Shown here: piece by piece, positions 18,379 to 26,640 of the stretch
Layout: each line of letters opens with the position of its first letter
How positions within the stretch are numbered: the stretch's first letter is position 1
From: UBA6918 sp040754425
Lineage (GTDB): Bacteria > Pseudomonadota > Gammaproteobacteria > Burkholderiales > Thiobacillaceae
Assembly (NCBI GenBank): GCA_040754425.1
Contig: JBFMCR010000023.1
Location: 4,445 to 68,444, forward strand
DNA length: 64,000 nucleotides
Direction of reading: 5' to 3'
Position numbers and translations under genes: made by a program
Notes under the pieces: generated by a model
Told to the model about the DNA's origin: nothing
What the model saw: the letters and a program-made list of their open reading frames with translations, nothing else
Databases searched by the model: none

Positions 18379-19464
18379 ATGCCTGAACTCAAACGCACTC
18401 CGCTAAACAGCACGCACCGCGAGCTCGGCGCCAGGATGGTCGACTTCGGCGGCTGGGACATGCCGGTGAACTACGGCTCCCAAATTGAAGAACACCACGC
18501 CGTGCGCTCGGGCTGCGGCCTGTTCGATGTCTCGCACATGCTGCCGCTCGATATCAAGGGCGAGAATGCCCGCGCCTTCCTGCGCCGCCTCGTCGCCAAC
18601 AACGTCGACAAGCTGCAGGTATCCGGCAAGGCGTTGTATTCCTGCATGCTCAATGAAAACGGCGGGGTCATCGATGACCTCATCATCTATTACATGGACG
18701 AATCCTGGTTCCGCCTGGTGGTCAACGCCGGCACCGCGGAAAAAGACCTGGCCTGGATGCAGCAATGCAATGCCGACTGGGGCATGAATCTCGCCCTGAC
18801 CCCGCGCCGCGATCTCGCCATGGTCGCCATCCAGGGACCGGATGCGAAGCGCGTGCTGAACGAAGCCCTGCCCGGCGCCGACAGCATCACCGAAACCTTG
18901 AAGCCCTTCAACGCCGCCACTATCGGCGAGATGTTCATCGCCAGAACGGGCTACACCGGCGAAGACGGCTTCGAAGTCATGGTGCCGGCCAAATCCGCGC
19001 CTTTCTTGTGGAAGGCGCTGATGGAGGCGGGAGGCAGGCCGATCGGCCTGGGCGCGCGCGACACCCTGCGTCTCGAAGCCGGCATGAACCTCTACGGCCA
19101 GGACATGGACGAGACCACCTCCCCGCTGGAATCGGGCCTTGCCTGGACCGTGGACCTCAAGGGCGAGCGCGACTTCGTCGGCCGCAAGGCACTGGAAGCG
19201 AGCGAGGTCACCCGGCAGCTCGTCGGCCTGGTGCTGCTCGACAAGGGCGTACTGCGCAGCCACCAGAAAGTGTTCACCAAACACGGCGAAGGTGAAATCA
19301 CCTCCGGCACTTTCTCCCCCACCCTGCAGCAGTCCATCGCGCTGGCCAGGATTCCCCTGGGCATCGCACCCGGCGAAGAGGTGGAAGTGGAAATCCGCGA
19401 CAGGAAACTAAAGGCAAAAGTGGTTAAATACCCCTTTGTGCGCAACGGCAAGGTTTTAATTTGA
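18379..19464 (+). CDS. gcvT: Glycine cleavage system T protein (aminomethyltransferase)
   Basis: 361 residues. Transfers the methylene group from aminomethyl-lipoyl GcvH to tetrahydrofolate and releases ammonia. Motifs: RTPLNSTHRELGARMVDFGG, MPVNYGSQIEEHHAVRSGCG, ARTGYTGEDGFEV and GLGARDTLRLEAGMNLYGQD. Normal family length. Start is the ATG at 18379 after TAAGG. It is preceded and followed by inverted-repeat elements rather than the tight spacing usual in gcv operons. Confidence 0.96.
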   Translation: MPELKRTPLNSTHRELGARMVDFGGWDMPVNYGSQIEEHHAVRSGCGLFDVSHMLPLDIKGENARAFLRRLVANNVDKLQVSGKALYSCMLNENGGVIDDLIIYYMDESWFRLVVNAGTAEKDLAWMQQCNADWGMNLALTPRRDLAMVAIQGPDAKRVLNEALPGADSITETLKPFNAATIGEMFIARTGYTGEDGFEVMVPAKSAPFLWKALMEAGGRPIGLGARDTLRLEAGMNLYGQDMDETTSPLESGLAWTVDLKGERDFVGRKALEASEVTRQLVGLVLLDKGVLRSHQKVFTKHGEGEITSGTFSPTLQQSIALARIPLGIAPGEEVEVEIRDRKLKAKVVKYPFVRNGKVLI

Positions 19465-19533
19465 ACAAGGAGGACAAGAGGACAGGAGTAAGCCCTCCTT
19501 TGCTTTTCCTCTTGTCCTCATGTCCTCTTTGTG
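19464..19533. repeat. GAGGACA-word inverted repeat (gcvT–gcvH)
   Basis: The left arm AAGGAGGACAAGAGGACAGG pairs imperfectly with the right arm TTTTCCTCTTGTCCTC plus ATGTCCTCTTTGTG. It is built from the repeating word GAGGACA and its complement. The architecture matches the TCAGG elements but the word differs. It starts at the gcvT stop. Confidence 0.65.
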
Positions 19534-19553
19534 AAATTTGATTTGGAGCAAAC

Positions 19554-19943
19554 ATGAGCATTCCCGCTGACCTGAAATACACCAAGTCCCACGAGTGGGT
19601 CAAAGTCGAAGCCGACGGCACCATTGCCGTGGGCATCACCCACCACGCCCAGGATCTCCTGGGCGACATGGTGTTCGTCGAAAACCCCGCCGTGGGCCGC
19701 AAGCTCGCTGCCGGCGAGGAATGCGCCGTGGTCGAGTCGGTCAAGGCCGCCTCGGACGTGTATGCGCCCATCGCCGGCGAAGTGGTCGCAGCCAACGAGG
19801 AAGTCGAATCCAGCCCCGAGAAAATCAACCAGGACCCCTACGGTGCCTGGATGTTCAGGATCAAGCCGGACAATGTCGCCGACGTGAACGCACTGCTCGA
19901 CGCCGCGGCTTACGAAGCGCATGTCGCTTCCGAAGCGCATTGA
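19554..19943 (+). CDS. gcvH: Glycine cleavage system H protein
   Basis: 129 residues. Carries the aminomethyl group on a lipoyl-lysine, Lys64, in the motif AVVESVKAASDVYAPIAGEV. The fold signature KYTKSHEWVKVEADGTIAVG is at the N-terminus. Start is the ATG at 19554 with TTGGAGC upstream. LipA, encoded at the head of this cluster, would make its lipoyl group. Confidence 0.97.
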   Translation: MSIPADLKYTKSHEWVKVEADGTIAVGITHHAQDLLGDMVFVENPAVGRKLAAGEECAVVESVKAASDVYAPIAGEVVAANEEVESSPEKINQDPYGAWMFRIKPDNVADVNALLDAAAYEAHVASEAH

Positions 19944-19960
19944 TCTTTCAATGTGATCAT

Positions 19961-20033
19961 TAACAGAGAGGAAAGGGAGGTTCAGGGAGAAAACCAAGTT
20001 TTTACTCCCTTACCTCACTGAGCCTCCCTGTAA
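19961..20033. repeat. Purine/pyrimidine inverted repeat (gcvH–gcvPA)
   Basis: The left arm AACAGAGAGGAAAGGGAGG then TTCAGGGAGA pairs with the right arm TACTCCCTTACCTCACTG and AGCCTCCCTGTAA. It is the same word set as the element at 18289. Nothing coding was seen in it. Confidence 0.65.
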
Positions 20034-20049
20034 AAAACAAGGTTTCACC

Positions 20050-21423
20050 ATGCCGTTCATTCCCCACTCCGAACAGAACATCGCCGACATGCTGGCCGCC
20101 ATCGGCGCCAGGGACATCGATGCGCTGTTCGACGAAATCCCCGTCGAACTCAGGGCCGGCAAGCTGACCCGGGTGCCGGCGGGCATTTCCGAAATGGAAA
20201 TCACCCGCCTGATGATGGAACGCGCGGAAGCCGACGGCCGCTACCTCAACTTCGTCGGCGCCGGCGCCTACGAACACCACATTCCCGCTGCGGTCTGGCA
20301 GATCGCCACCCGCGGCGAGTTCTATTCCGCCTATACGCCCTACCAGGCCGAGGCGAGCCAGGGCACGCTGCAGGTCATCTACGAATACCAGACCATGATG
20401 ACGCGATTGACCGGGCTCGACGCCTCCAACGCCTCGCTCTACGACGGCGGCTCGGCCCTGGCCGAAGCGGTACTGATGGCGGTGCGCGCGAACAAGGGAG
20501 GCAGCCGCCGCGTGCTCATGCCCAAGACCGTGCATCCGCTTTATCGCGCCGCCTGCCGCGCCATCGTGAAGAACCAGAAAATCGAGCTGGCGGAAGTGGA
20601 TTACGATCCCGCCAGCGGCAAGACCGTGCTGCCGAAAGACGCGGACGGTTGCGCCGCGCTGGTCATCCCCCAGCCCAACTTCTTCGGCGTGCTGGAAGAC
20701 GTCGACGCCATGACCGACTGGGCGCACGCCAACAATCTGCTGGCGATCGCCCTGGCCAACCCCACCACGCTGGCTGTGCTGAAAGCGCCGGGCAAGTGGG
20801 GGCAGATCGGCGCCGACATCGCCGTGGGCGACGGACAGCCGCTGGGCGCGCCGCTAGCCAGCGGCGGCCCCTACTACGGTTTCATGTGCTGCAAGCAGGA
20901 ATTCGTGCGCCAGATGCCGGGCCGCATCGTCGGCCGCACCGTCGACCTCGACGGCAAGCCGGGCTTCGCCCTTACTCTGCAGGCACGCGAACAGCACATC
21001 CGCCGCGCCAAGGCCACGTCCAACATCTGTTCCAACCAGGGACTGGTGGTGACGGCCTCGACCCTCTACATGAGCCTGCTCGGACCGGAAGGGCTTGCCC
21101 GCGTCGCCCGCGCAAGCCACGCCAACACCCGCTCACTTGTCGGCAAACTCGTCGCCGCCGGCGCACAGCAGGTGTTCAGCGGCGCCTATTTCCACGAGGC
21201 CGTGATACGCACCAGTGTGGACAACGCCAGGCTGCTGCGTTCGCTCACCGCACAGGGCATCGTCGGCGGCTACGACCTGTCCAAGGATTACCCCGAGCTT
21301 GGCAACGCCATCCTGGTGTGCGCCACCGAAACCAGGACCGAAGCCGACCTCGATCGCTACGCCGAGCAGTTGGGGCGCATCGTGTCCAAACTTTCCGAAC
21401 CGCCGCCCTGCGCGCGGAAGTAG
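20050..21423 (+). CDS. gcvPA: Glycine dehydrogenase (decarboxylating) subunit 1
   Basis: 457 residues: the N-terminal half of the split, two-subunit P protein. It begins MPFIPHSEQNIADMLAAIGA and contains GAGAYEHHIPAAV, SAYTPYQAEASQGTLQVIYE and TATSNICSNQGL-type segments (ATSNICSNQGLVV). With GcvPB and PLP it decarboxylates glycine and loads the remaining methylamine onto GcvH. The PLP lysine is on GcvPB. Normally directly adjacent to gcvPB; here tpx intervenes. Confidence 0.95.
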   Translation: MPFIPHSEQNIADMLAAIGARDIDALFDEIPVELRAGKLTRVPAGISEMEITRLMMERAEADGRYLNFVGAGAYEHHIPAAVWQIATRGEFYSAYTPYQAEASQGTLQVIYEYQTMMTRLTGLDASNASLYDGGSALAEAVLMAVRANKGGSRRVLMPKTVHPLYRAACRAIVKNQKIELAEVDYDPASGKTVLPKDADGCAALVIPQPNFFGVLEDVDAMTDWAHANNLLAIALANPTTLAVLKAPGKWGQIGADIAVGDGQPLGAPLASGGPYYGFMCCKQEFVRQMPGRIVGRTVDLDGKPGFALTLQAREQHIRRAKATSNICSNQGLVVTASTLYMSLLGPEGLARVARASHANTRSLVGKLVAAGAQQVFSGAYFHEAVIRTSVDNARLLRSLTAQGIVGGYDLSKDYPELGNAILVCATETRTEADLDRYAEQLGRIVSKLSEPPPCARK

Positions 21424-21458
21424 TGGCCCTTAAACAAACAAACGCAAAGGAGATCGAC

Positions 21459-21953
21459 ATGGCAACCGTAACCCTCGCCGGCAACCCGATTGAAGTCGCA
21501 GGCAATTTTCCTAAGGTGGGCGACACCGCGCCCGATTTCAAACTGGTAAACAAGGACCTGGCCGACGTTTCGCTGGCCGACTTCAAAGGCAAGAAAAAGA
21601 TCCTCAACATCGTGCCCAGCCTCGACACCCCGGTGTGCGCGAAATCGACCAAGGTGTTCAACGACGCCGCTGTCGGCAATACGGTCGTGCTGATCATCTC
21701 CGCCGACCTGCCCTTCGCGCAGAGCCGCTTCTGCGGCGCCGAGGGCACCGGCAACGTGGTGACGCTCTCCACCATGCGCGGCGCCGAGTTCAAGCGCAAC
21801 TACGGCGTCGACATCGTCAGCGGCCCGCTCGCCGGCGTCACCGCGCGCGCCGTGGTCGTGCTGGATGAAAACGACAAGGTCCTGCACGCCGAGCTGGTGC
21901 CGGAAATCAAGCAGGAACCCGATTACGACGCCGCGCTGGCGGCATTGAAATGA
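21459..21953 (+). CDS. tpx: Thiol peroxidase (atypical 2-Cys peroxiredoxin)
   Basis: 164 residues. Reduces hydrogen and alkyl peroxides using thioredoxin. The peroxidatic Cys60 lies in PSLDTPVCAKST and the resolving Cys92 in RFCGAEG, matching Cys61/Cys95 of E. coli Tpx. Start is the ATG at 21459 with AAAGGAG at good spacing. It is co-oriented between gcvPA and gcvPB, 35 bases after gcvPA, so it probably shares their transcript. Confidence 0.95.
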   Translation: MATVTLAGNPIEVAGNFPKVGDTAPDFKLVNKDLADVSLADFKGKKKILNIVPSLDTPVCAKSTKVFNDAAVGNTVVLIISADLPFAQSRFCGAEGTGNVVTLSTMRGAEFKRNYGVDIVSGPLAGVTARAVVVLDENDKVLHAELVPEIKQEPDYDAALAALK

Positions 21954-21956
21954 GCG

Positions 21957-22051
21957 TTCAGGGGCCAGGAGTCAGGGCTGGAGCGGCTGCGCCGCACAAG
22001 TCGATTCCGGTTTTCCCTGGCCCTTAAACCCTGAATCCTGAACCCTGAATC
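21957..22051. repeat. TCAGG-type intergenic inverted repeat (copy 4)
   Basis: The left arm is TTCAGGGGCCAGGAGTCAGG. The centre (21978–22013) includes GCGGCTGCGCCGC. The right arm is TTCCCTGGCCCTTAAACCC and CTGAATCCTGAACCCTGA. The right arm ends two bases before the gcvPB ATG and leaves no Shine-Dalgarno sequence. Confidence 0.68.
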
Positions 22052-23503
22052 ATGCTGATATTCGACCTCTCCCATCCCGGCCGCGCGGCGAATGCGCAGC
22101 TTCCGCCCCAAGACGGCGCGCTCGACGATCTGCCTCCCGAACTCTTGCGCGCGGCGCCGCCCGCGCTGCCGGAGTGCTCGGAACTGGACGTGGTGCGCCA
22201 CTACACCCGCCTCTCCCAGAAGAACTTCTCCATCGACACCCAGTTCTATCCGCTGGGCTCGTGCACCATGAAGTACAACCCGCGCGCCTGCAATTCGCTC
22301 GCCATGCTGCCGCAGTTTCTGGCGCGCCACCCGCACGCGCCGGCGGAAACCGGGCAGGGTTTCCTTGCCTGCATGTTCGAACTGCAGGAAATGCTGAAGG
22401 ACGTCACCGGCATGGCCGGGGTTTCACTGGCACCCATGGCCGGGGCGCAGGGCGAGTTCGCCGGCATCGCCATGATCCGCGCCTATCATGATGCACGCGG
22501 CGATACGGCGAGGAGCGAAATCCTCGTGCCCAACGCGGCGCACGGCACCAACCCCGCCACCGCGGTAATGTGCGGCTATACGGTCAAGGAAATCCCCACC
22601 GACCGCGAAGGCAACGTCGACCTAGAAGCGCTGAAAGCCGCCGTCGGCCCGCAGACCGCCGGCCTCATGCTCACCAACCCCTCCACGCTGGGCGTATTCG
22701 AGAAGACCATCCAGCAGATCCAGAAACTGGTGCATGACGCCGGCGGCCTGCTCTACTACGACGGCGCCAACCTCAACGCCATCCTCGGCCGCGTCAAACC
22801 CGGCGACATGGGTTTCGACGTCATCCACATGAATCTGCACAAGACCTTCTCCACGCCGCACGGCGGCGGCGGCCCCGGCGCGGGTCCGGTGGGCGTGGCC
22901 GAGCGCCTCTTGCCTTTCCTGCCGGTGCCGGTGGTGATCGACGACAACGGCGTCTACCGCAACGCGTCGGAGGCAGACATGCCGCAATCCATCGGCCGCA
23001 TGAGCGCCAACGGCGGCAACATGGGGGTGCTGCTGCGCGCCTACATCTATGCGCGCATGCTGGGTGCGGAAGGCATGCACCGCGTGGCCGAATTCGCCAC
23101 GCTGAATGCCAATTACCTGATGGCGAGAATGCGCGATGCCGGCTTCGAGCTGGCTTACCCGACCCGACGCGCCAGCCACGAGTTCATCGTCACCCTGAAA
23201 AAGCTCAAGGACGAGACCGGGGTGACGGCCATGGATTTCGCCAAGCGCCTCCTGGACTACGGCTTCCACGCGCCCACCACCTATTTCCCGCTCTTGGTGC
23301 CCGAATGTTTGCTGATCGAGCCTTCGGAAACCGAGAGCAAGGAAACGCTCGACGCCTTCATCGAGGCCTGCATCGAGATCAAGGAAGAGGCGTATTCCAA
23401 CGCCGATCTGGTCAAGGGCGCGCCTTACACCCAGCCGGTACGGCGGCTCGACGACGTCAAGGCCGCGCGCGAGCTGGATCTCGCCTACAAGCCCACGGCC
23501 TGA
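22052..23503 (+). CDS. gcvPB: Glycine dehydrogenase (decarboxylating) subunit 2
   Basis: 483 residues, the C-terminal, PLP-binding half of P protein. Lys264 in HMNLHKTFSTPHGGGGPG binds pyridoxal phosphate. Other motifs: YPLGSCTMKYNPR, PMAGAQGEFAGI and AAHGTNPATAVMCGY. It works with GcvPA, H and T to convert glycine to CO2, ammonia and methylene-THF. The ATG follows the repeat arm directly, without a ribosome-binding site. Confidence 0.96.
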   Translation: MLIFDLSHPGRAANAQLPPQDGALDDLPPELLRAAPPALPECSELDVVRHYTRLSQKNFSIDTQFYPLGSCTMKYNPRACNSLAMLPQFLARHPHAPAETGQGFLACMFELQEMLKDVTGMAGVSLAPMAGAQGEFAGIAMIRAYHDARGDTARSEILVPNAAHGTNPATAVMCGYTVKEIPTDREGNVDLEALKAAVGPQTAGLMLTNPSTLGVFEKTIQQIQKLVHDAGGLLYYDGANLNAILGRVKPGDMGFDVIHMNLHKTFSTPHGGGGPGAGPVGVAERLLPFLPVPVVIDDNGVYRNASEADMPQSIGRMSANGGNMGVLLRAYIYARMLGAEGMHRVAEFATLNANYLMARMRDAGFELAYPTRRASHEFIVTLKKLKDETGVTAMDFAKRLLDYGFHAPTTYFPLLVPECLLIEPSETESKETLDAFIEACIEIKEEAYSNADLVKGAPYTQPVRRLDDVKAARELDLAYKPTA

Positions 23504-23505
23504 GC

Positions 23506-23955
23506 ATGAAGCATCACGAACCGACCCCCTCTCCCCAATCCTCCCCCTCAAGGGGGGAGGGGGCAAACGCCAGGCCCATACCGATTGACGAATCGCCTTT
23601 CAAGGGCAAAACCGGACTTGCCCGCGTCTGGAACGCGCTGTTTTATTCCATCGATGGCTTCAGAGCCGCTTTCCGGCATGAAGACGCCTTTCGCCAGGAG
23701 CTGTTGCTGAGTCTGGTCTGCATCCCCCTCGCCCTGTGGCTGGAGCCGGGCGCGGTTGGCCGGGCACTGATGATCGGCTCGCTGTTCCTGGTACTGATCG
23801 TGGAGCTCGTCAATTCCGCCATCGAGGCCGTGGTCGATCGCGTCTCGCTGGAAAAGAACCATCTCGCCAAGCGTGCCAAGGACATCGGCAGCGCCGCCGT
23901 GCTGCTCTCCCTGGTCAATGCGGCAACCGTCTGGACACTGATCCTGTTCACCTGA
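23506..23955 (+). CDS. dgkA: Diacylglycerol kinase
   Basis: 149 residues; the core (from about residue 28, DESPFKGKTGLARVWNALFY) matches the 120-residue trimeric membrane DgkA. The core has three transmembrane helices and the signature VELVNSAIEAVVDR and DIGSAAV. It recycles diacylglycerol from periplasmic glucan or LPS modification to phosphatidic acid. The first 25 or so residues contain PTPSPQSSPSRGEG, encoded by a palindromic repeat. The ancestral start was therefore probably displaced, or the repeat was inserted into the 5' end. Confidence 0.9.
   Translation: MKHHEPTPSPQSSPSRGEGANARPIPIDESPFKGKTGLARVWNALFYSIDGFRAAFRHEDAFRQELLLSLVCIPLALWLEPGAVGRALMIGSLFLVLIVELVNSAIEAVVDRVSLEKNHLAKRAKDIGSAAVLLSLVNAATVWTLILFT
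23525..23563. repeat. SPSRGEG-type palindromic repeat inside dgkA
   Basis: The C-rich arm CCCCCTCTCCCCAATCC plus TCCCCCTC faces the G-rich arm GGGGGGAGGGGG. It encodes PSPQSSPSRGEG in the dgkA frame. It belongs to the same broad palindrome type as those at 17336 and 59357. Confidence 0.6.
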
Positions 23956-23986
23956 TACCGACAAACCAGCCGAAACCGACAACAAA

Positions 23987-24919
23987 ATGCGCACCCTCAT
24001 CTGCGGCTCGCTCGCCTTCGACTCCATCATGGTCTTCCACGACCATTTCAAGCACCACATCCTGCCGGACAAAATCCACATCCTGAACGTGTCCTTCCTG
24101 GTGCCGGACATGCGCCGCGAGTTCGGCGGCTGCGCCGGCAACATCGCCTACAACCTCAAGCTCCTGGGCGGCGAGCCGGTGATCATGGCCACGGTGGGCG
24201 AGGACTTCGCGCCCTACGCCGCGCGCCTGGACGGGCTGGGGCTGACGCGTGAATGCGTGCGTACGGTCGAGGGCAGCTACACTGCCCAGGCCTTCATCAC
24301 CACCGATCTTTCCGACAACCAGATCACCGCCTTCCACCCGGGCGCGATGAATTTTTCACATTTGAACGACGCTTCCGCCGCCAGCGACATCAAGCTCGGC
24401 ATCGTCTCGCCCGACGGGCGCGAGGGCATGCTGGCCCACTGTGCGCAATTCGCCGCCGCCGGCATTCCCTTCATCTTCGACCCCGGCCAGGGCATGCCGC
24501 TCTTCAACGGCGAAGAACTGCTGCAAATGGTGCGCCAGGCCACTTACGTGACGCTGAACGATTACGAAGCCGAGCTGCTGCAAAGCCGCACCGGCAAGAC
24601 ACTGGAACGGCTGGCGCGCGAGGTCGACGCCTTGATCGTCACCAGAGGCGCCGAGGGCTCGGATATCCATGTCGGCGGCAGGATCGTCTCCATCCCCGCC
24701 GCCCCGGCAAGCGCGGTGATCGACCCCACCGGCTGCGGCGACGCATACCGCGCCGGGCTGCTCCATGGCCTTGCCCACGGCATGGACTGGGAAACCACGG
24801 GGCGGCTGGCAAGCCTCATGGGTGCTTTCAAGATAGAAAGCCGAGGAGGACAGAACCATGCCCCCAGCCGTCCTGAAATCGAAACGCGGTTCGCCGAGTC
24901 ATTCGGCTATCGGTTGTAA
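23987..24919 (+). CDS. PfkB-family carbohydrate/nucleoside kinase
   Basis: 310 residues of the ribokinase/PfkB fold. The N-terminal GSLAFDSIMVF, the glycine motif GGCAGNIAYNLKLLGG and the C-terminal catalytic motif DPTGCGDAYRAGLLHGL, with its anion-hole GCGD, are intact. Adenosine-kinase-like proteins of this type are common in betaproteobacteria, but the substrate is not established. Co-directional with dgkA, 31 bases downstream; a promoter region follows it. Confidence 0.75.
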   Translation: MRTLICGSLAFDSIMVFHDHFKHHILPDKIHILNVSFLVPDMRREFGGCAGNIAYNLKLLGGEPVIMATVGEDFAPYAARLDGLGLTRECVRTVEGSYTAQAFITTDLSDNQITAFHPGAMNFSHLNDASAASDIKLGIVSPDGREGMLAHCAQFAAAGIPFIFDPGQGMPLFNGEELLQMVRQATYVTLNDYEAELLQSRTGKTLERLAREVDALIVTRGAEGSDIHVGGRIVSIPAAPASAVIDPTGCGDAYRAGLLHGLAHGMDWETTGRLASLMGAFKIESRGGQNHAPSRPEIETRFAESFGYRL

Positions 24920-24968
24920 GCTCGGCCGGCGCCGGGCTGCCGCGTTTCCGGCAGCCTTCCCTGGATTT

Positions 24969-24997
24969 GTGTCATCGGTACGTCACGCAAGCGTCAT
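24969..24997 (+). promoter_or_regulatory. Pho-box-like direct repeats upstream of olsB
   Basis: Three 7-mers, GTGTCAT (24969), ACGTCAC (24980) and GCGTCAT (24991), are separated by four bases each. This is the 11-base spacing of PhoB sites (consensus CTGTCAT or CTGTCAC). Matches are 6, 5 and 5 of 7. The array lies 55 bases before the olsB ATG. Ornithine-lipid genes are known Pho-regulon members in some proteobacteria. Confidence 0.55.
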
Positions 24998-25051
24998 AGA
25001 GATTTAACGGCACGACAATAGTCTGCGCGTAACCAACTGAGAGGTTATGCC

Positions 25052-25807
25052 ATGCTCGAATCCGCTGTACGAAAATCCGCCGGCCAACACGGCCGTTTCA
25101 AAGTCTATCTTGCCGTCGACGACGCCGAGATCGCCGAAGCCCAGCAGTTGCGCTACAAGGTTTTTGCCGAGGAAATGGGCGCCAGGCTGCCCAGCGCGCA
25201 CATGGGCATGGACATCGACTCGTTCGACAGCCTGTGCGACCATCTTCTGGTGCGCGACACCTTCTCGGGCGAAGTGGTCGGCACCTATCGCATCCTGCCT
25301 CCCGACTCGGCGAAAAAATCCGGCTACTACTCCGAGCAGGAATTCGACCTCACCCGTTTTCATTTTTTGCGTCCGCGCATGGCCGAACTGGGCCGCTCCT
25401 GCGTGCATCCTGCCTACCGCAGCGGGGCGGTGATCGCCCTGTTGTGGATGGGCCTCGCGGATTACATGACACGCCATGGCTATGATTACATGATCGGCTG
25501 CGCCAGCATCGGCATGGCCGACGGCGGCTACCTTGCCGCCAGTGTCTACCGCCATGTCAGCGCCAGGCACATGAGCCCGGTGGAATGGCGCGCCACGCCG
25601 CGCAATCCCCTGCCGCTGGAATTGCTCGACAACGGCACCCCCGGCCTGCCGCCGCCGCTGATCAAGGGCTATCTGCGCGTGGGCGCCATGGTCTGCGGCG
25701 AACCGGCCTGGGACCCCGACTTCAACACCGCCGACCTCCTGTTGCTGCTGCCCATGAAGCAAATCAACCGCAGTTACATGCGGCATTTCGTGAACAAGGC
25801 ATCCTGA
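25052..25807 (+). CDS. olsB: L-ornithine N-alpha-acyltransferase (OlsB-like)
   Basis: 251 residues of the GNAT fold. Transfers a 3-hydroxyacyl group from ACP to ornithine to form lyso-ornithine lipid. Features: FKVYLAVDDAEIAEAQQLRY, FAEEMGARLPS, RMAELGRSCVHPAYRSGAVI and the C-terminal GEPAWDPDFNTADLLLLLP and RYMRHF-like end (SYMRHFVNK). These fit OlsB/hemolysin-like acyltransferases. Start is the ATG at 25052 after GAGAGG. The acyltransferase gene next door completes the two-step ornithine-lipid pathway. Confidence 0.82.
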   Translation: MLESAVRKSAGQHGRFKVYLAVDDAEIAEAQQLRYKVFAEEMGARLPSAHMGMDIDSFDSLCDHLLVRDTFSGEVVGTYRILPPDSAKKSGYYSEQEFDLTRFHFLRPRMAELGRSCVHPAYRSGAVIALLWMGLADYMTRHGYDYMIGCASIGMADGGYLAASVYRHVSARHMSPVEWRATPRNPLPLELLDNGTPGLPPPLIKGYLRVGAMVCGEPAWDPDFNTADLLLLLPMKQINRSYMRHFVNKAS

Positions 25808-25833
25808 TTGCCTGCAGCCTTACAATAGGCTGC

Positions 25834-26640
25834 ATGCGCATCCTGTTTCGACGCCTTTCCCGACTGACCCGGCTTGGCCTGCATCTCCTGCTGGGTCTGT
25901 TCCGGGCCGCGGTGATGTTTGGCTTCTACACCATGACCACGCGCGACCGCGTCATTTCGCGCTGGTCGGCCAAGCTCCTGGAAATCCTCGGCATCCGGAT
26001 CGTCGCAAGCACACCGCCGGAATTCACGCATGGCGCGCTGCTGGTGGCGAACCATGTTTCCTGGCTGGATGTTTTCGTCATTCACGCCGCCAGACGCGTG
26101 CACTTCGTTTCCAAACACGAGATACGCAGTTGGCCGGTAATCGGCTGGCTTGCCTGGCGTGCCGGAACCCTGTTCATCGAACGCGCGAAAAAATCCGACA
26201 CCGCGCGCATCAATGCCGAGATGCATGCGCTGCTCAAGGACGGCGCCTGGGTGGCGGTGTTCCCAGAAGGCACCTCGACCGACGGCAGCAGGCTGTTGCG
26301 TTTCCTGCCTTCGCTGTTCCAGCCCGCGGTGGACGAAAGCCTGCCCATCGTGCCCGTGGCGCTGCAATATCTGACGCCTGAAGGGAAATACACCGATGTG
26401 CCGGCCTATGCCGACAACGTTTCATTCGGAACATCGCTCTGGCGCATCGCCGGCGAAAAGGAAATCGTGGCGCGCATGACCTTCGGTGCGCCCATACATG
26501 GCGACAGCCGCCGCATGCTGGCCGAGGCGGCCTACCACGAAATCGCCGGGATGCTGGGCTTCGAGACTACTGCTTCGGCGCCTTCATCTGCGGGCAATCC
26601 ACCTGGAATACCCGCCGATCCTCCAGCCTCAGCGCCGTAA
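25834..26640 (+). CDS. olsA: Lyso-ornithine-lipid / 1-acylglycerol-3-phosphate acyltransferase (OlsA/PlsC-like)
   Basis: 268 residues of the PlsC family. The catalytic HX4D is in VANHVSWLDVFV and the glycerol/substrate motif in VFPEGTSTDGSRLL. An N-terminal membrane-associated helix covers about residues 10–30. Placed 26 bases after olsB, it most likely adds the second acyl chain to lyso-ornithine lipid, although a general PlsC role is possible. The last 74 bases overlap the convergent apaH. Confidence 0.78.
   Translation: MRILFRRLSRLTRLGLHLLLGLFRAAVMFGFYTMTTRDRVISRWSAKLLEILGIRIVASTPPEFTHGALLVANHVSWLDVFVIHAARRVHFVSKHEIRSWPVIGWLAWRAGTLFIERAKKSDTARINAEMHALLKDGAWVAVFPEGTSTDGSRLLRFLPSLFQPAVDESLPIVPVALQYLTPEGKYTDVPAYADNVSFGTSLWRIAGEKEIVARMTFGAPIHGDSRRMLAEAAYHEIAGMLGFETTASAPSSAGNPPGIPADPPASAP

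Noticed and set aside
25052..25807. The acyltransferase as a PEP-CTERM/exosortase-associated acyltransferase or autoinducer synthase
   Set aside because: The neighbouring PlsC-like gene, the C-terminal WDPDFNTADL motif and the Pho-like site fit OlsB better, and no exosortase genes are present.
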